The notes under the pieces were generated by a model, which searched no databases, was not told the origin of the DNA, and was given only the letters and a program-made list of their open reading frames with translations. The position numbers and the translations under genes are program-made. Below are positions 46,301 through 56,826 of a stretch of 64,000 bases of DNA, in pieces (within the stretch, counting starts at the first letter, position 1; every line of letters starts with the position of its first letter). Source of the stretch: Golubevia sp. BC0850 (Eukaryota; Basidiomycota; Exobasidiomycetes; Golubeviales; Golubeviaceae); NCBI GenBank assembly GCA_012976225.1, contig JAAVVG010000014.1, positions 558,001-622,000 on the forward strand. Direction: 5' to 3'.

Positions 46301-47685
46301 TGCAGAAGAAGTACGAAGGAGTCAATCTAGATGACTTGAACAACTTCAAATCAGAGACTACTATGAGCTGGGAAGGTACTGAATACGCTGGTGGAAAGAA
46401 GAAGGTCGGCCAACTTTGGATCGAACCTTCCAAGAGAGAGAGAAAAGCCAACTACTCTGTCGACGGCTACTACAGAGATGCTATGCGTCAAAATCCAAAG
46501 CAGGCTGGTCCAAAAGCTCCAAGAGCCCCCAAACAAATCACCATGTGAGTAGGAGACCCAGCTGGCTGAGAGCGAAGACGAACGTGAGCTGACCTGCCCT
46601 CCCTTTTCCTTTCCTCGTCGTTCCAGCAACGACTGGCAGTTCCCGGACCCTCGTTTTGTCGAGCTCCAGAATCGCGAGACTTGGGCTCATCAGAACAGCC
46701 AGGGCTACAGGGTACCTCCTCGTGAACCCAAGGTTGGAGAAACGAGCGAACAGGTCGACGAGGAAATCGAGAGGGAACAAGAGAAGATTGATGAAGCTGA
46801 ACCTCTCACTGAGCAGGAAGAGGAGGAGAAGGACAGTCTTGCAGAACAGGGATTCAGAGATTGGACCAAGCGTGAATTCCAAGGGTTCGTCAATGGATCC
46901 GCCAGGCATGGAAGGTGAGTTGCAATGGTTGTGAGAACGTCTTGAATTTTCAGGCTGGGAGTCGGTTCTCAAACTCTTGTGTTTTCCTTCCTACCAACAG
47001 AACGAATTATGCCGCCATCGCTGAAGAGATCGGAGATGGATCCAAGGATGAAGAGGCTGTCAGAGCATACGCCGAAGTCTTTTGGAAACGTTACTCTGAA
47101 ATGGCTGATGGAGACAAGCACGTATCAAAGATCGAGGATGGAGAATCCAAGAAGGTCAAGCAAGAGATCAACGAACGCTCCCTCCGTAAGAAGATCGCTT
47201 CCTACTCTCAACCTCTTCAACAGATCAAGATCACTTACAATCAAAATCGTGGAAAGGCTTTCTCAGAAGAGGAGGACCGTTTCTTGCTGGTTCGCCTTGC
47301 TGCTCATGGTCTAGGAGGAGATGAGGTTTATGACCTCATCAAGAAGGACATTGCTGAACACCCAGCTTTCAGATTCGACTGGTTCATCAAGAGCAGAACT
47401 CCTCAAGAGATTGGAAGGAGATGCACGTCTCTTCTCGGTCTGTTGTTGAAGGATGATGAAGAAGCGAATGTACCAAGACCCGGTAGAAAGGTGAGCTAGG
47501 AGTTGGACTAGACGAAAGATTGTCACTCTTAGATGTTACCGACTCTTCACTGACCCTTTCTTTGCTCTCTTCCCTCCTGCAAGGCTCAACCACAGCAAAA
47601 GCGTGGTGCTGATGCTCTTGGATCCGAATCTAGAGACTCCACTCCAGCTGCAGCCAATGGAAACAACAAGCGTCCCAAGAAGTAG
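43397..47685 (+). CDS. ISW2: ISWI-family chromatin-remodelling ATPase
   Basis: A nucleosome-sliding SNF2-family ATPase. Exons 43397-44187, 44339-44567, 44850-45113, 45225-45738, 45809-46544, 46627-46914, 47001-47490 and 47584-47685 give 1137 residues. It has an acidic N-terminus, an AutoN-like stretch, then [20 protein letters not shown], Walker [16 protein letters not shown] box [30 protein letters not shown], then the helicase C lobe with [39 protein letters not shown] and [28 protein letters not shown] ([13 protein letters not shown]) and SLIDE ([38 protein letters not shown]) domains follow. Isw1 versus Isw2 is not resolved; the symbol is the closest family name. Confidence 0.94.
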
Positions 47686-48653
47686 GTCAATCGTCCTCAT
47701 CAAACACCCATAGAATTGATTCTATCGTTGAATCTCAAGCAGCTGGATCGCTTCCTCTAGTAAAGCACATTTTTCTCTTCTCCAAGTTTCCTCTCCAAAT
47801 GATTCCTTTCTTGCCCCTCTTTCTGTAAAACCCTCTCACATCTTCTCATACTCGTAATGAATATTGTTCCGAATTAGAGCTGTGACGAGAAGAGGCGTCT
47901 TTGAACGAGGCTCGTGGCTCGTGTTGTCGTGTCGTCAGAGCTCACGGAATGGGAATCAATCTCAGCCTTGAATTTCGAGAGTCGACTAGCTCGTCGCATT
48001 GCCGCGTCAACTCCGATATTAGCAGAGAAAATGAGGCACAACGAAATTCAGATCAAAGCTTCTAAAGCACAAGAAACCATAGGGGAGGAAAGAGATGGTT
48101 GGTGCATGGAGGAGAGCCAAAGAAGAACAATGTGAACTTCAAAGAAAGGACAAAGGGACCTAAGAAATTCGGATCATGGAATGCAGTACAATTTCTAGAC
48201 TGAAACTGGATTGAGATGACGATGAAACATCAGGTTGAAATGTTAGGAAGACTTCATCTTGTGAATTTCTCAGTTCCCTTAGAATTGAGATGAGTTTGAT
48301 CTCCTTGACTTTGATAGAGTTTGAAAGTTGACCTCCTGAAAACAGATTTCTCGAACCAGAAGTGCCGATGACTTGGAGGGTTGTTGCTGGTCTAGAGACT
48401 TTTGATGAGAGGTCAACAGAGTGGGTCGGGGAGGGTTTAAGGGTAAAGGTAATTCTTCAATTAAGAGAATGAGAGGGGTTCGGAGGATTAAGGGGCTGAT
48501 AAAGTGAAATCGTTCTGAGACACTTTGAATTTCAGCTGCGGTGAGAAGACAAGAGGAGGGAAAGTCAGATAAGATGAAGCGAAGCGAAGAAGGTTTCATC
48601 TGCCGAGAATTTGACATCTCCATCTTGAACTCTCCAAGGACATTCTTCAAATC
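47686..48653. other. Intergenic, no gene supported
   Basis: 968 bases after the ISWI gene. Short ORFs on both strands carry no recognisable domain. An exon of an unknown gene cannot be excluded. Confidence 0.4.
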
Positions 48654-49776
48654 TCAATTTCCCAGAACTCTGGCTCTGAAAACCAGTCCACGACTTCCTC
48701 CACCATTTCTCTGCGCTCCTCCAGAGCTTCAGCAGAGAACTTGTAGAAGTGGATGACTAGCTTCTTAAGAGGCTCCATCTTGACAGCTTCTACCTCTATT
48801 CCGCTTTCTACGTTCTTGACTCTTGCTTTGAAGTGCTAAAAGATCGTTCTCGGCTCCACATTGGCTGATCTTGAGGAACTCAAGGTTTGGACATCTGGAT
48901 GAGAACACTTCCCAATTTTCCAGCCTAAAAACCCAGAGCTGAGAGATTGATGGTAGAGTTGAAAGAGGAAAGAATGAGCATAGCTTTGGGTTTGGAGGTA
49001 CGACCATCCAATCTGGGGATTCCTCAATGCCCATGTCCAGTTCCAGCACCTCTAGTTTCGGGAAGTGAAGCGATTGAAGCGGCTTTTCATTTATCTGATC
49101 ATAGATAGAACCTCATACCGAGATGCTTGAGGGTTTGGGATGGTTGAACAAGTGCACTTCTCCAAGTGAAATGATCAATGATTCCAACAACTTTGAGAGA
49201 GATGAGTTTTTGAAAGAGATGAGTGTGACTGAGGTGGAGATGAATCAGAGAGTTGCATGTGAAAGTGGAAATCCAGAGAACTTGAAGCGATTGAGGAATG
49301 GTTGCACTTGACTTTAGTAGACGAACCCTGGTTGGGATTGGACCTGTGGCCCGAAAGTCGACCAAGTTAGGAAGCCCGTGAAGTAATGATAGAGAGAAGT
49401 CATCGAAAGCTTGAGAGTGGGAGACCAGATTGCTCATATTGACGATTGATAGCGTCTCCTTGGATCTACAAAGGGCTGAATTGAGTTGCGTGAAGTCTTG
49501 ATCTTCTTGGTTGAAGTCTTGATCTTCTTGGTACTTGATTACCATTGAGATCTCCTCCATAGTTGATCCACTCTTCTCATCGAATTGATCTATCACTTCT
49601 TGAATCTGCTGTAATCTTCGCTCTGATAACTCTAATCTTCTCCAAAAGATACTGTTCTCGTCCACTAGCTTCCACCACAACTTGCAAACTTCTCTAGCTT
49701 TAACTACGTCTCTCGCCTCTAATCTCTTGAAGCTATTGAGAAGAGTCTCTGAGGGAAGCTTGTCGTTGATGTACAT
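48654..49776 (-). CDS. F-box / leucine-rich-repeat-like protein, frame broken twice
   Basis: Starts at 49776 with an F-box: NDKLPSETLLNSFKRLEARD, VVKAREVCKLWWKLVDEN, SIFWRRLEL. It would recruit substrates to an SCF ubiquitin ligase. Irregular LRR-type segments follow (LPNLVDFRATGPIP, LQVLWISTFTCNSLIHLHLS, PKLEVLELDMGIEESPDW, CPNLEFLKISQCG), then a basic/acidic end with LKKLVIHFYKFSAEALEERR to EFWEI-stop. The homologous text changes frame near 49095 and again near 48840, with no splice pair that fixes it. A 20-nt direct repeat at 49493-49532 encodes the tandem heptads QEDQDFN and QEDQDFT. It is either a young pseudogene or carries base errors. Confidence 0.55.
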
Positions 49777-50924
49777 TCTGATGATGTGACCGCTAGAAGA
49801 TCGAGAAATTCTTCTAGGGTGAGAAAAACGAAGGGTATAGAGAGCAAAGTGAAAGAGAGCGAGGAAGGAACAGGTGGGTTGCTTCCCGATGGGTGAAGAG
49901 TCAGAGAGAACAATTGAGATTCTCGTCGAGACAGTAAACCAAAAAATGGAACCCACCTCTTCTCGCAGAGAAAGAGGTAAAGAGGAAGGCAGAGGACTCG
50001 CGAATCGAATGAAAGAGAAGAATTTGAGGTCTCAAGTTAAACCCTTCCAACAGGGTAGTCTACGTGGCCTTTGAAATGAGTCCGAGGATTCTGTTTGCAG
50101 GTCCAAGGAAGATCAAAGCGAAACAGAGAGAGAGTAAGAGCTAGAACGATAGCCAAAAGTCTGGCGAACTGAATGGAAGAACGAAGCCCATACGGAATCT
50201 TCTCTGTTTCTCTCAAGTCTCAGCTCACCTTGGCCACCTTGATTGAAAGTTGATTCCAGGTCAAAGATCACCTTATCACCAACTTCTAAGAGATATCACC
50301 CAAAAGAAAAACTTTGATGCGATGGTTGAGAAGAGGAGGTTCAAAGACCGGCGCGCTTCAACTGTTTCCGCGTTTACTCGTATGCCCAACTTCCAATACT
50401 TTGAAGCTCAAAATTAGGTCCGTATCTAGGAAGAAGCGTCTTCCACTTAGGAAAGAGAAGAGTGAAGACTACTGGACATAAGAAAACATTGGATTTCGTG
50501 TGTGCTTTAAAGATTTAATCGAAAAGTGATGGGAGAAACATTTATGGGTTTGATTTGCATTTGTGGTTTGTGATTATGAGAGGAAGGACTAGCAGAAAAT
50601 CATGACGTAGTATAGTATTTACAGAGCGAGTTATTAGGACTTTGGAAAATGGGATTGTGGATAGAATGGCGAGAGAAACTGGGATGCATGCAAATGTCAA
50701 GTGTATTGGGGACCGAGAAGGGAGTGAAAGGAACAGCATTTACAGTAAAGGAGTTGCGAACGGAGGTGAGCCGAATGAGAAGTCTATATGTTTGGAGTAG
50801 ACGATTTGAGGAAAGGAAGCAGGAACAAAGTAAAGTTGTGGGAAAAGAGTAGAGTTTTGGCTTAAGTCGATCGTTTTCAATGTCCGTTGGAGGATAGAGG
50901 ATGAAGATACACAAGTCTGCGAGT
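49777..50924. other. Intergenic with a possible relict Tudor-like exon
   Basis: Mostly featureless. On the minus strand around 50231-50300 an acceptor CTCTTAG is followed by VGDKVIFDLESTFNQGGQG and a GTGAGC donor, the exon-2 style of the small Tudor-like family. I could not find its other exons with confidence. No RNA gene was recognised. Confidence 0.3.
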
Positions 50925-53099
50925 CTAGGATTGAGTTGAAGGGCCTTGAGTGGAAGCAGTCGAACTTGAAGTTGACTCCTCAATGAGAGATGCCGAAGCT
51001 GAAGTCACCTTTTGAGTTTCTGAACTACTAGAAGCTTGGTCATCGGCTGATAAATTTAAACCAGAGGATTCTTCAGCTTGATCTGTAGAAGTTCCGGCCT
51101 CCTCACTTGAATTTTCACCTAGAACTTCCTCTTCTGTAGCTTTGACAGTTCCAGGTAAAGGTAAAACAGTGTCTCCGCCGATCAAAGTCCTGTTATAAAC
51201 CTCAGCATTGGTTAACAACGGAGCATGATTTCTACTTCTCTCTCTTTCTCTTCTCTCCTCTTCTTCTCTATCATCTTGAAACGGTGGAGGCAAAGTACCA
51301 CCTTGATTATTTCCACCATCTCTTTCATTAAGAACTCCATATTTGCCAAGATTTTCAACACTTCCCAAGAAGCTCATTTGTTGAGAAGAGATTCCAGCTC
51401 TCGGTAATTCGTATTGTGATCGAATGAGACTTTCTGGAAGAGGTCTTGAGATTTGAGAAATCGAAGTTCTAGGTAGAGTTTGTTGAGAGTTGATAGAAGC
51501 AGTAGATTGATTAGAAGAAGTTAGATTAGAGGCGATTCTTGCTAAGGAGAGGGAAGATCTTGGAGTGAATGCATTTGAATTTGCAGAAGTTGAAATGGCG
51601 GAGGTAGATTCGAATCTTCTGTGACCATTTTGAGGATTAGAGCTACGACTTGAGGACCTTAGACTGTTGTTTCTACCGAAGATGGATCTCAATCCTAGAA
51701 GTGTTGCATTTGATGTGTCTCTACCGTGAGCTCTACCTCCAGAGGTGTCGTTGCTGGAGGAGACTGAAGGACTTGGAGCTGAACTGCCATCTGGAATAGT
51801 CTCTACAGACATTCTTACAGGGTCCAAGTCATCGACCTCGATCCTAGGGAATAGATCTTGATATTCAGGAGCAGGACCTCTTGAAGAATAATCACCCATA
51901 GGGGTAGATACACCTGTTTCCCAAGAGTGCATGATTCCACCGATAGTAGGAGGCGAACTGACCCTTTCCCCGGCTCCTCCATTCGAGGACACCATCGAGT
52001 TCGATTGACCAGTTGTTGCTTCCATCTCTTGAATCTGCTGCATTTGATGTCCATCACCAGCGTCACCATTTCCATCTTGAGCTTCGTTGTCGACTTCTCT
52101 GTTCAGATTCATTCCGATGCTCCTTCTTATTGAGTTTCCGAGAGATCCTAGTCTCGAGATTCCACTTCCTGTCCTTCTAGGACCAACCTGTTCTTCATTG
52201 GTACCAGCTCCTCTTTCTCTGTTTGAATTGAAGTTTGCTTCTCCGTTCTCGTCCAGTAGGGCTACGCTGGACCTGCCAGCTTCACCTTGAGTTAGACGAA
52301 CGCTCATTCGACGATTAACATCTGAGTTGGAGTTGAGATCTGAAGCACCTTGAGGTTCGTCACCAAAGTTACTGAATCTAGAATCTAGTCTGGTGAGATC
52401 GAGTGCCGAAGAAGAATCTTGGAGAGAACTGTTGGCGGCTCTGGAAAGGAGAGCGGGTGGAGGGCAGATTAGAGGGTCAGCATCAGCAGAGATGGCATGC
52501 AGTCTTTGCTGAATACGAAACTATCCCCAGGCCATCAATCTCATCTAGGACAAGCAGCTCAATCGAAGTAACTCTGCAAACCTCGATCCTCCTCTCGGGC
52601 CGATTCAAACTCACTTGTACAAGACCATCTCATCCTCTCCAGCATCAAACTTGTACTCTGGAACAGTCTTGACACTAGACCCACTTTCGGTTCTTCTCAA
52701 TCTGTCCCTTCTACCTCTTCTTGCTGCTGTCGTAGTGGCAGTAGCAGCAGCAGCTGCTCTTCCATTCCCACTGGCATTCGTATTCCCATTCTCTCCTTCT
52801 CTATACTGAACTGCAAAGTTCTTTCTGATGCCAGACCATAGATTACTGAAGAAAGAAGGTCTACTTGTGCTTGAATTGGAAGCATTTCTAGAGTGGTTTC
52901 TCGAATTATTCCCACCTGCGTTTCTAAGCTTTCTTTGGTTACTCCAGAGTAAGATAATGATGAAAGCTAGACCCACAACAGCTAGAGGGATGACGATCGC
53001 TGGGATCGGAACTGATTTTGAAGATGATTGAGGTGTGGTAGACGGGTAAACGGAAGAAGTTGAGGAAGGAATTAAGCTGGAAGTGGCTGAGGAAGACAT
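50925..53099 (-). CDS. Single-pass membrane protein with long cytosolic low-complexity tail
   Basis: Exons 52615-53099 and 50925-52440 give 666 residues. The short N-terminus is Ser/Thr-rich (SSATSSLIPSSTSSVYPSTT). There is no signal peptide, but one clear transmembrane helix follows (IPAIVIPLAVVGLAFIIILL) and a basic stop (NQRKLRN). This suits a type III plasma-membrane topology with a small O-glycosylated ectodomain. The tail is Asn/Ser/Gly-rich, has two Ala/Arg blocks (AAAAATATTTAARRGRRDR), an acidic EDEMVLYK, and a proline-tyrosine motif GPAPEYQDLF that could bind Nedd4-type ligases. No family is recognised; it resembles fungal cell-surface sensor or Mid2-like layout only in outline. Not enzymatic by any visible motif. 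Confidence 0.75.
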
Positions 53100-53533
53100 G
53101 TTCTATCGAAAGGTTGAAAGTTTGACTCTGGACAGTCACAAGAACGAAAGGAAAGGGAATCAGTTCTTTCTTTTGTCACTTGGAACTTCTTTGACTTTGA
53201 GGAAGGGTGAGAAAGGATGAGTGAAGAGAAAAACAAAGGCAAGGTCGGAGCAACACAGCCGAAGGATTTCATCTTGGTTTGTTAGCGGTTTCTGGATTCA
53301 GTTTGGAAAACGAAGAAAGAGACTACCTCAAATCGTTCATATCTCTTGGAATTGACAGGTAAGAAGTCTCTCTGCTTTTAGCAGATTGGACTTTGGAGGG
53401 GGGAATGAAGTCCCCTCGTCACAGATGCAAAGGACTAGTACAATTGTCAAGGTTCGGTTTGGATCTCTCATGCTTGAAATTGTAACACAAAACAGAACAA
53501 AGTCTACGTGCGGCAAATTTCTCACTACATCGT
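53100..53533. other. Upstream region of the membrane-protein gene
   Basis: No supported ORF. It separates the membrane-protein start from the end of the second F-box gene. Confidence 0.4.
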
Positions 53534-55015
53534 TCACACCTTTGCCTGATACCTCTCATTCCAGATCCTAAACAACTCATCCGCCACATTGTCCTTCAAC
53601 AAATAATCCGACAATTTCATGAGCTCGTGGTCTGATTCTTCTCTGGCTGCTTCCCCAAGCTCCAACATGTCTTGCTTCTCGAGGCACTGAAAAAGATTTC
53701 TAGAGTGGATCTGTTGAAGGTGAGAGAAAAGCTTCTGAACAGGAATGGCTAGGTCACCACTGTAGGAGAGAGTAGTTGAAGGATCTGAAGCAATGGAAGG
53801 TAGAACTTGTTCCCGAAATTGATGGCAAGATAGCAATTGAGAAATGTCGACCGATTCTAGTTGCGTCTCGTGGGCCTTCTCTAATCCCATATATCCAGTG
53901 TAGACGAGACTTTTGAGGTTTGATGAATGTTGAATCAGTTTAATTGCTGCTCTCAATTGCCGATCTTGGCACTCGAAATGATCCCGGAAGAAACTAGGAC
54001 TGGCGATGCGAAGTGTCTGAAGAGACAGCGCCAGCAATCAGATCGGCGATTTGGGGAGAGCAACGAAAAAAGGAAGAGGAGAAGGATCAGTAATAGAAGA
54101 TCGAATGACACAAGCTCAGTCTACTCACGAATCGGAGAACTACTTGCCGATCCAGTCAGAAAATCTTCGTCGCAAGCAGAGAGACTGAGCTCAAGGCTCT
54201 GTAAAGAGCCATGAGCTGCTACGGCTTTGATTGTAGAAGTGCATGTTGGGACGTGAAAGGATTGCCAGTGAAGGTGTTGAAGTCTAGTGAGCTTGGAGAA
54301 GATGGCAGTCAGAGCCTCTTCTAAATCGGTAGGACCTTGATGATCTCGTCCATTCCAGTTCCATCAGGTCCTATAGTGGCATAGTACCTTTTCAAGAGGA
54401 AGATCTTGTGCTCCAGATCCTCGGTAATCTCCATTTCTGCGTCGTAAGCTTCGTCAGAGCTTTCACTTTCGTTGTCGTCCTCCTTTCTCTCTCTCCTTCT
54501 CAACTCCGCCTCTTGATGGGCCTCTTCCACCTTTTCCTTGATAGAGTCTACCCTAGAAGTGAAAACCACAGGCATCACATCAGAGGGATTAAAGTGCCGA
54601 GTGACTGTCATACAGAAGTAATCCAGACGACATCTGTGAGTAAAAACTCCCAAGCCAGGATTGACCTCTAGAAGTTTCCAGAGCTGGCCAATCTTTTTGG
54701 TCCTTGTGAAAAAGATAGTACCGAAGATCCGCTCCAGAGAGAGTTCCCTGAATCGCTTCGAGACGAGAGAAATTGCTAGAATGGAACGCCAGTTTTCCCG
54801 ACCCTGGATGCGGCCAATACTTTTCTCTAGTCCTGGAAGTGGTGGCGTATATCTGAGGAGTAGAACTTAACAAGGTTCCCTACCTGTACAGAGGTAGTCC
54901 AGAACGGCACTGCAGCAAGGAAACAGCGGAAGTCAGCAGAGGTGGTTTGAAGAGCGACTTTGAGTTGAACTCACTGAAGGATTTCTTCTGGAGATTGGTC
55001 GATGTCTACCGTCAT
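53534..55015 (-). CDS. F-box protein, second copy, frame discontinuities
   Basis: A probable start at 55015 gives MTVDIDQSPEEILHAVLDYL across a 63-nt intron, then after a second intron CTGLEKSIGRIQGRENWRSI, LAISLVSKRFRELSLERI, a typical F-box. KIGQLWKLLEVNPGLGVF and an acidic coiled region (EAELRRRERKEDDNESESSD) follow. Near 54344 the frame shifts by one and continues as PTDLEEALTAIFSKLTRLQH, LHWQSFHVPTC, LQSLELSLSACDEDF (LRR-like). A GTGAGT intron then leads to TLRIASPSFFRDHFECQDRQ, ending ERYQAKV-stop. The exon before the break and the last exon agree in phase, so only the middle segment is discordant. Substrate-receptor role in an SCF ligase is inferred from the F-box. Confidence 0.55.
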
Positions 55016-55430
55016 TCTAGATGGGATGTATCTGACTACTCTCGTTTGGAGAAGAGAGAAGATGAGGAAGGAAATCCTTCGAGACTCGGTACTCAGACAA
55101 TCAGTGCCACAGCCCACATGCAACGTGGTCTGACCTTAGTCTGGCTCGCTGGCACCAAACCCACCTCCCCCGATCGAATCGAAAAGCTGCAATCGGATCG
55201 AAGTTGAAATAAGATCCACAGCGTTTTTGTTCCAGTGACGTCAAAGATGCAACCGCTCGAACTGTCAAAAGGTCGCTGTGAATCGACCTCATCAGCAAGC
55301 TCACAAAATCCTGGCTTTCAATGGGAGCGAGTTGATGCGATGATAAAACCATGACATTCTCGAAATTTTCCAATTGAGGACCACAAAGACGGTTCTCTAC
55401 AAGATGAAATCCTATTTCCTTTCCTTTCTT
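55016..55430. other. Intergenic, no gene seen
   Basis: Upstream of the second F-box gene and downstream of the MDR oxidoreductase. The ORFs here are short and patternless. Confidence 0.4.
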
Positions 55431-56682
55431 CTAATCAGTTTCTTGAGGTTTAACCACCACCTTAACTCCACTGACTCCTTTCTTGTTCATCTCCAAAGCC
55501 TCACTCAATCCTTTCAAACCACCTTTGACAACTTGAACTCTGTTCGGGAAGAATTCCTCATTTTCCAACCACTTCGAAAGATTCTTCATCAAAGGTTCAG
55601 AAACGACTCTGTGATGAGGAGCAGAACCCATCGCCATGACATTCGAAATCGTGATTTTGGTACTTGAAGTTTCACCCAGAGCAACAGCTTTATCATTTGG
55701 ACCTCCAGTAATAATCAACTTTGGATCGAAATCCAAAAACTTCGAATCGGGATTCAGTGAAGCTTGAAAGACTTGAACACCAAGCTTCTGAGTATCTTCA
55801 TCTGAAATTGAATCGAAGATGGTTCTGATTGGTAATCCGTCAAGAGCTTGAACGTAATCTTCAACCTTAGCTTCATGTCTATCCAAAACTACAGTATTTT
55901 CTCCTCCAATCTTTTGTAAGAACTCTTTGTGAGAGGGACTAGCTGAAGTTACGATCTTTGAAAATCCACTTAATCTGGCTAGTTGAATTGCGTATTGACC
56001 GATTGAAGTACCTCCACCTAGAACCACTACTGCTTTCTTGTTTCCAAATTCTGAATCTTCCCAAGGAGGAGTAATTGAAGCGTGATTTGGACTGTAGAAA
56101 CCGACTCCAGGGGTCATGACCCCGAGAGAGATTGATGCTGCAGATTCGTCAGAGATTGAGGTTGGAGTATGAGAAGCTAAGACTGAAGGAATGAGACCGT
56201 ATTGTTGAAAGGTAGAGTGAGTGTATTTTCCGATGATGCCCTGGAAGAGTGTGAGAAGGAAGGCTCGAATGTGTCAGCGATGTGGTGGAGAAGGAGAAAA
56301 GACAGGTAAAAACTCACTTGATAGAAAACTCGATCTCCAGCTTTGAAATCGGAAACATTCTTTCCAGTTGAGACTACTTTTCCAGCTGCATCTGAACCTA
56401 GAATGGCTGGCCATTCAGGGAGAAAAGCTCGATAATAGGGTACGTCCTTCATTTTCCAGTCGATCTGTAATAAAGGGGGGATTGCAAGGAAGAGAAGGTT
56501 AGAGAACATGGACAATCCTATGAATAAGGGATTTGTTGACTTACTGGATTGATTGCAGTGGCAGTGATTTGAATCAGAAGTTCATCGTCACCTGGTTGAG
56601 GTACTTGAATTTGCTGCACCTCAACCGGAGAGTCCTTTTCAGCTTTACCAGCTAGTTGAGTGGTTGGAATCGAAGAAGTCAT
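55431..56682 (-). CDS. MDR-superfamily zinc-independent oxidoreductase (quinone reductase-like)
   Basis: Exons 56545-56682, 56318-56464 and 55431-56240 give 364 residues, the family length. The GroES-like N-domain shows ITATAINPIDWKMKDVPYYR and ILGSDAAGKVVSTGKNVSDF then KAGDRVFYQ. The Rossmann half has VVVLGGGTSIGQYAIQLARL with the A-A-G-like NADPH loop, and KIVTSASPSHKEFLQKIG. The Cys/His ligands of the structural and catalytic zinc of true alcohol dehydrogenases are not seen, so it is an NADPH-dependent enoyl or quinone reductase type. It is similar in layout to fungal trans-enoyl-reductase/CipB-like proteins, but there is no neighbouring biosynthetic cluster. Confidence 0.88.
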
Positions 56683-56826
56683 AATTTAGATAAGAAGAAA
56701 GAGAGAAGAAGAGGTTGTGTGAAGGAAGGAAGAAGTTTTACGAAAGTTGAATTTAATAAGCAACGCTCGGATCTTTCTTAAAGCCCACACATTAAACCCA
56801 TCCGAACACCTCGAAATTTCTTCAAG

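Noticed and set aside
47914-48135. 73-codon ORF after ISWI
   Set aside because: No domain, no splice context, only chance length.
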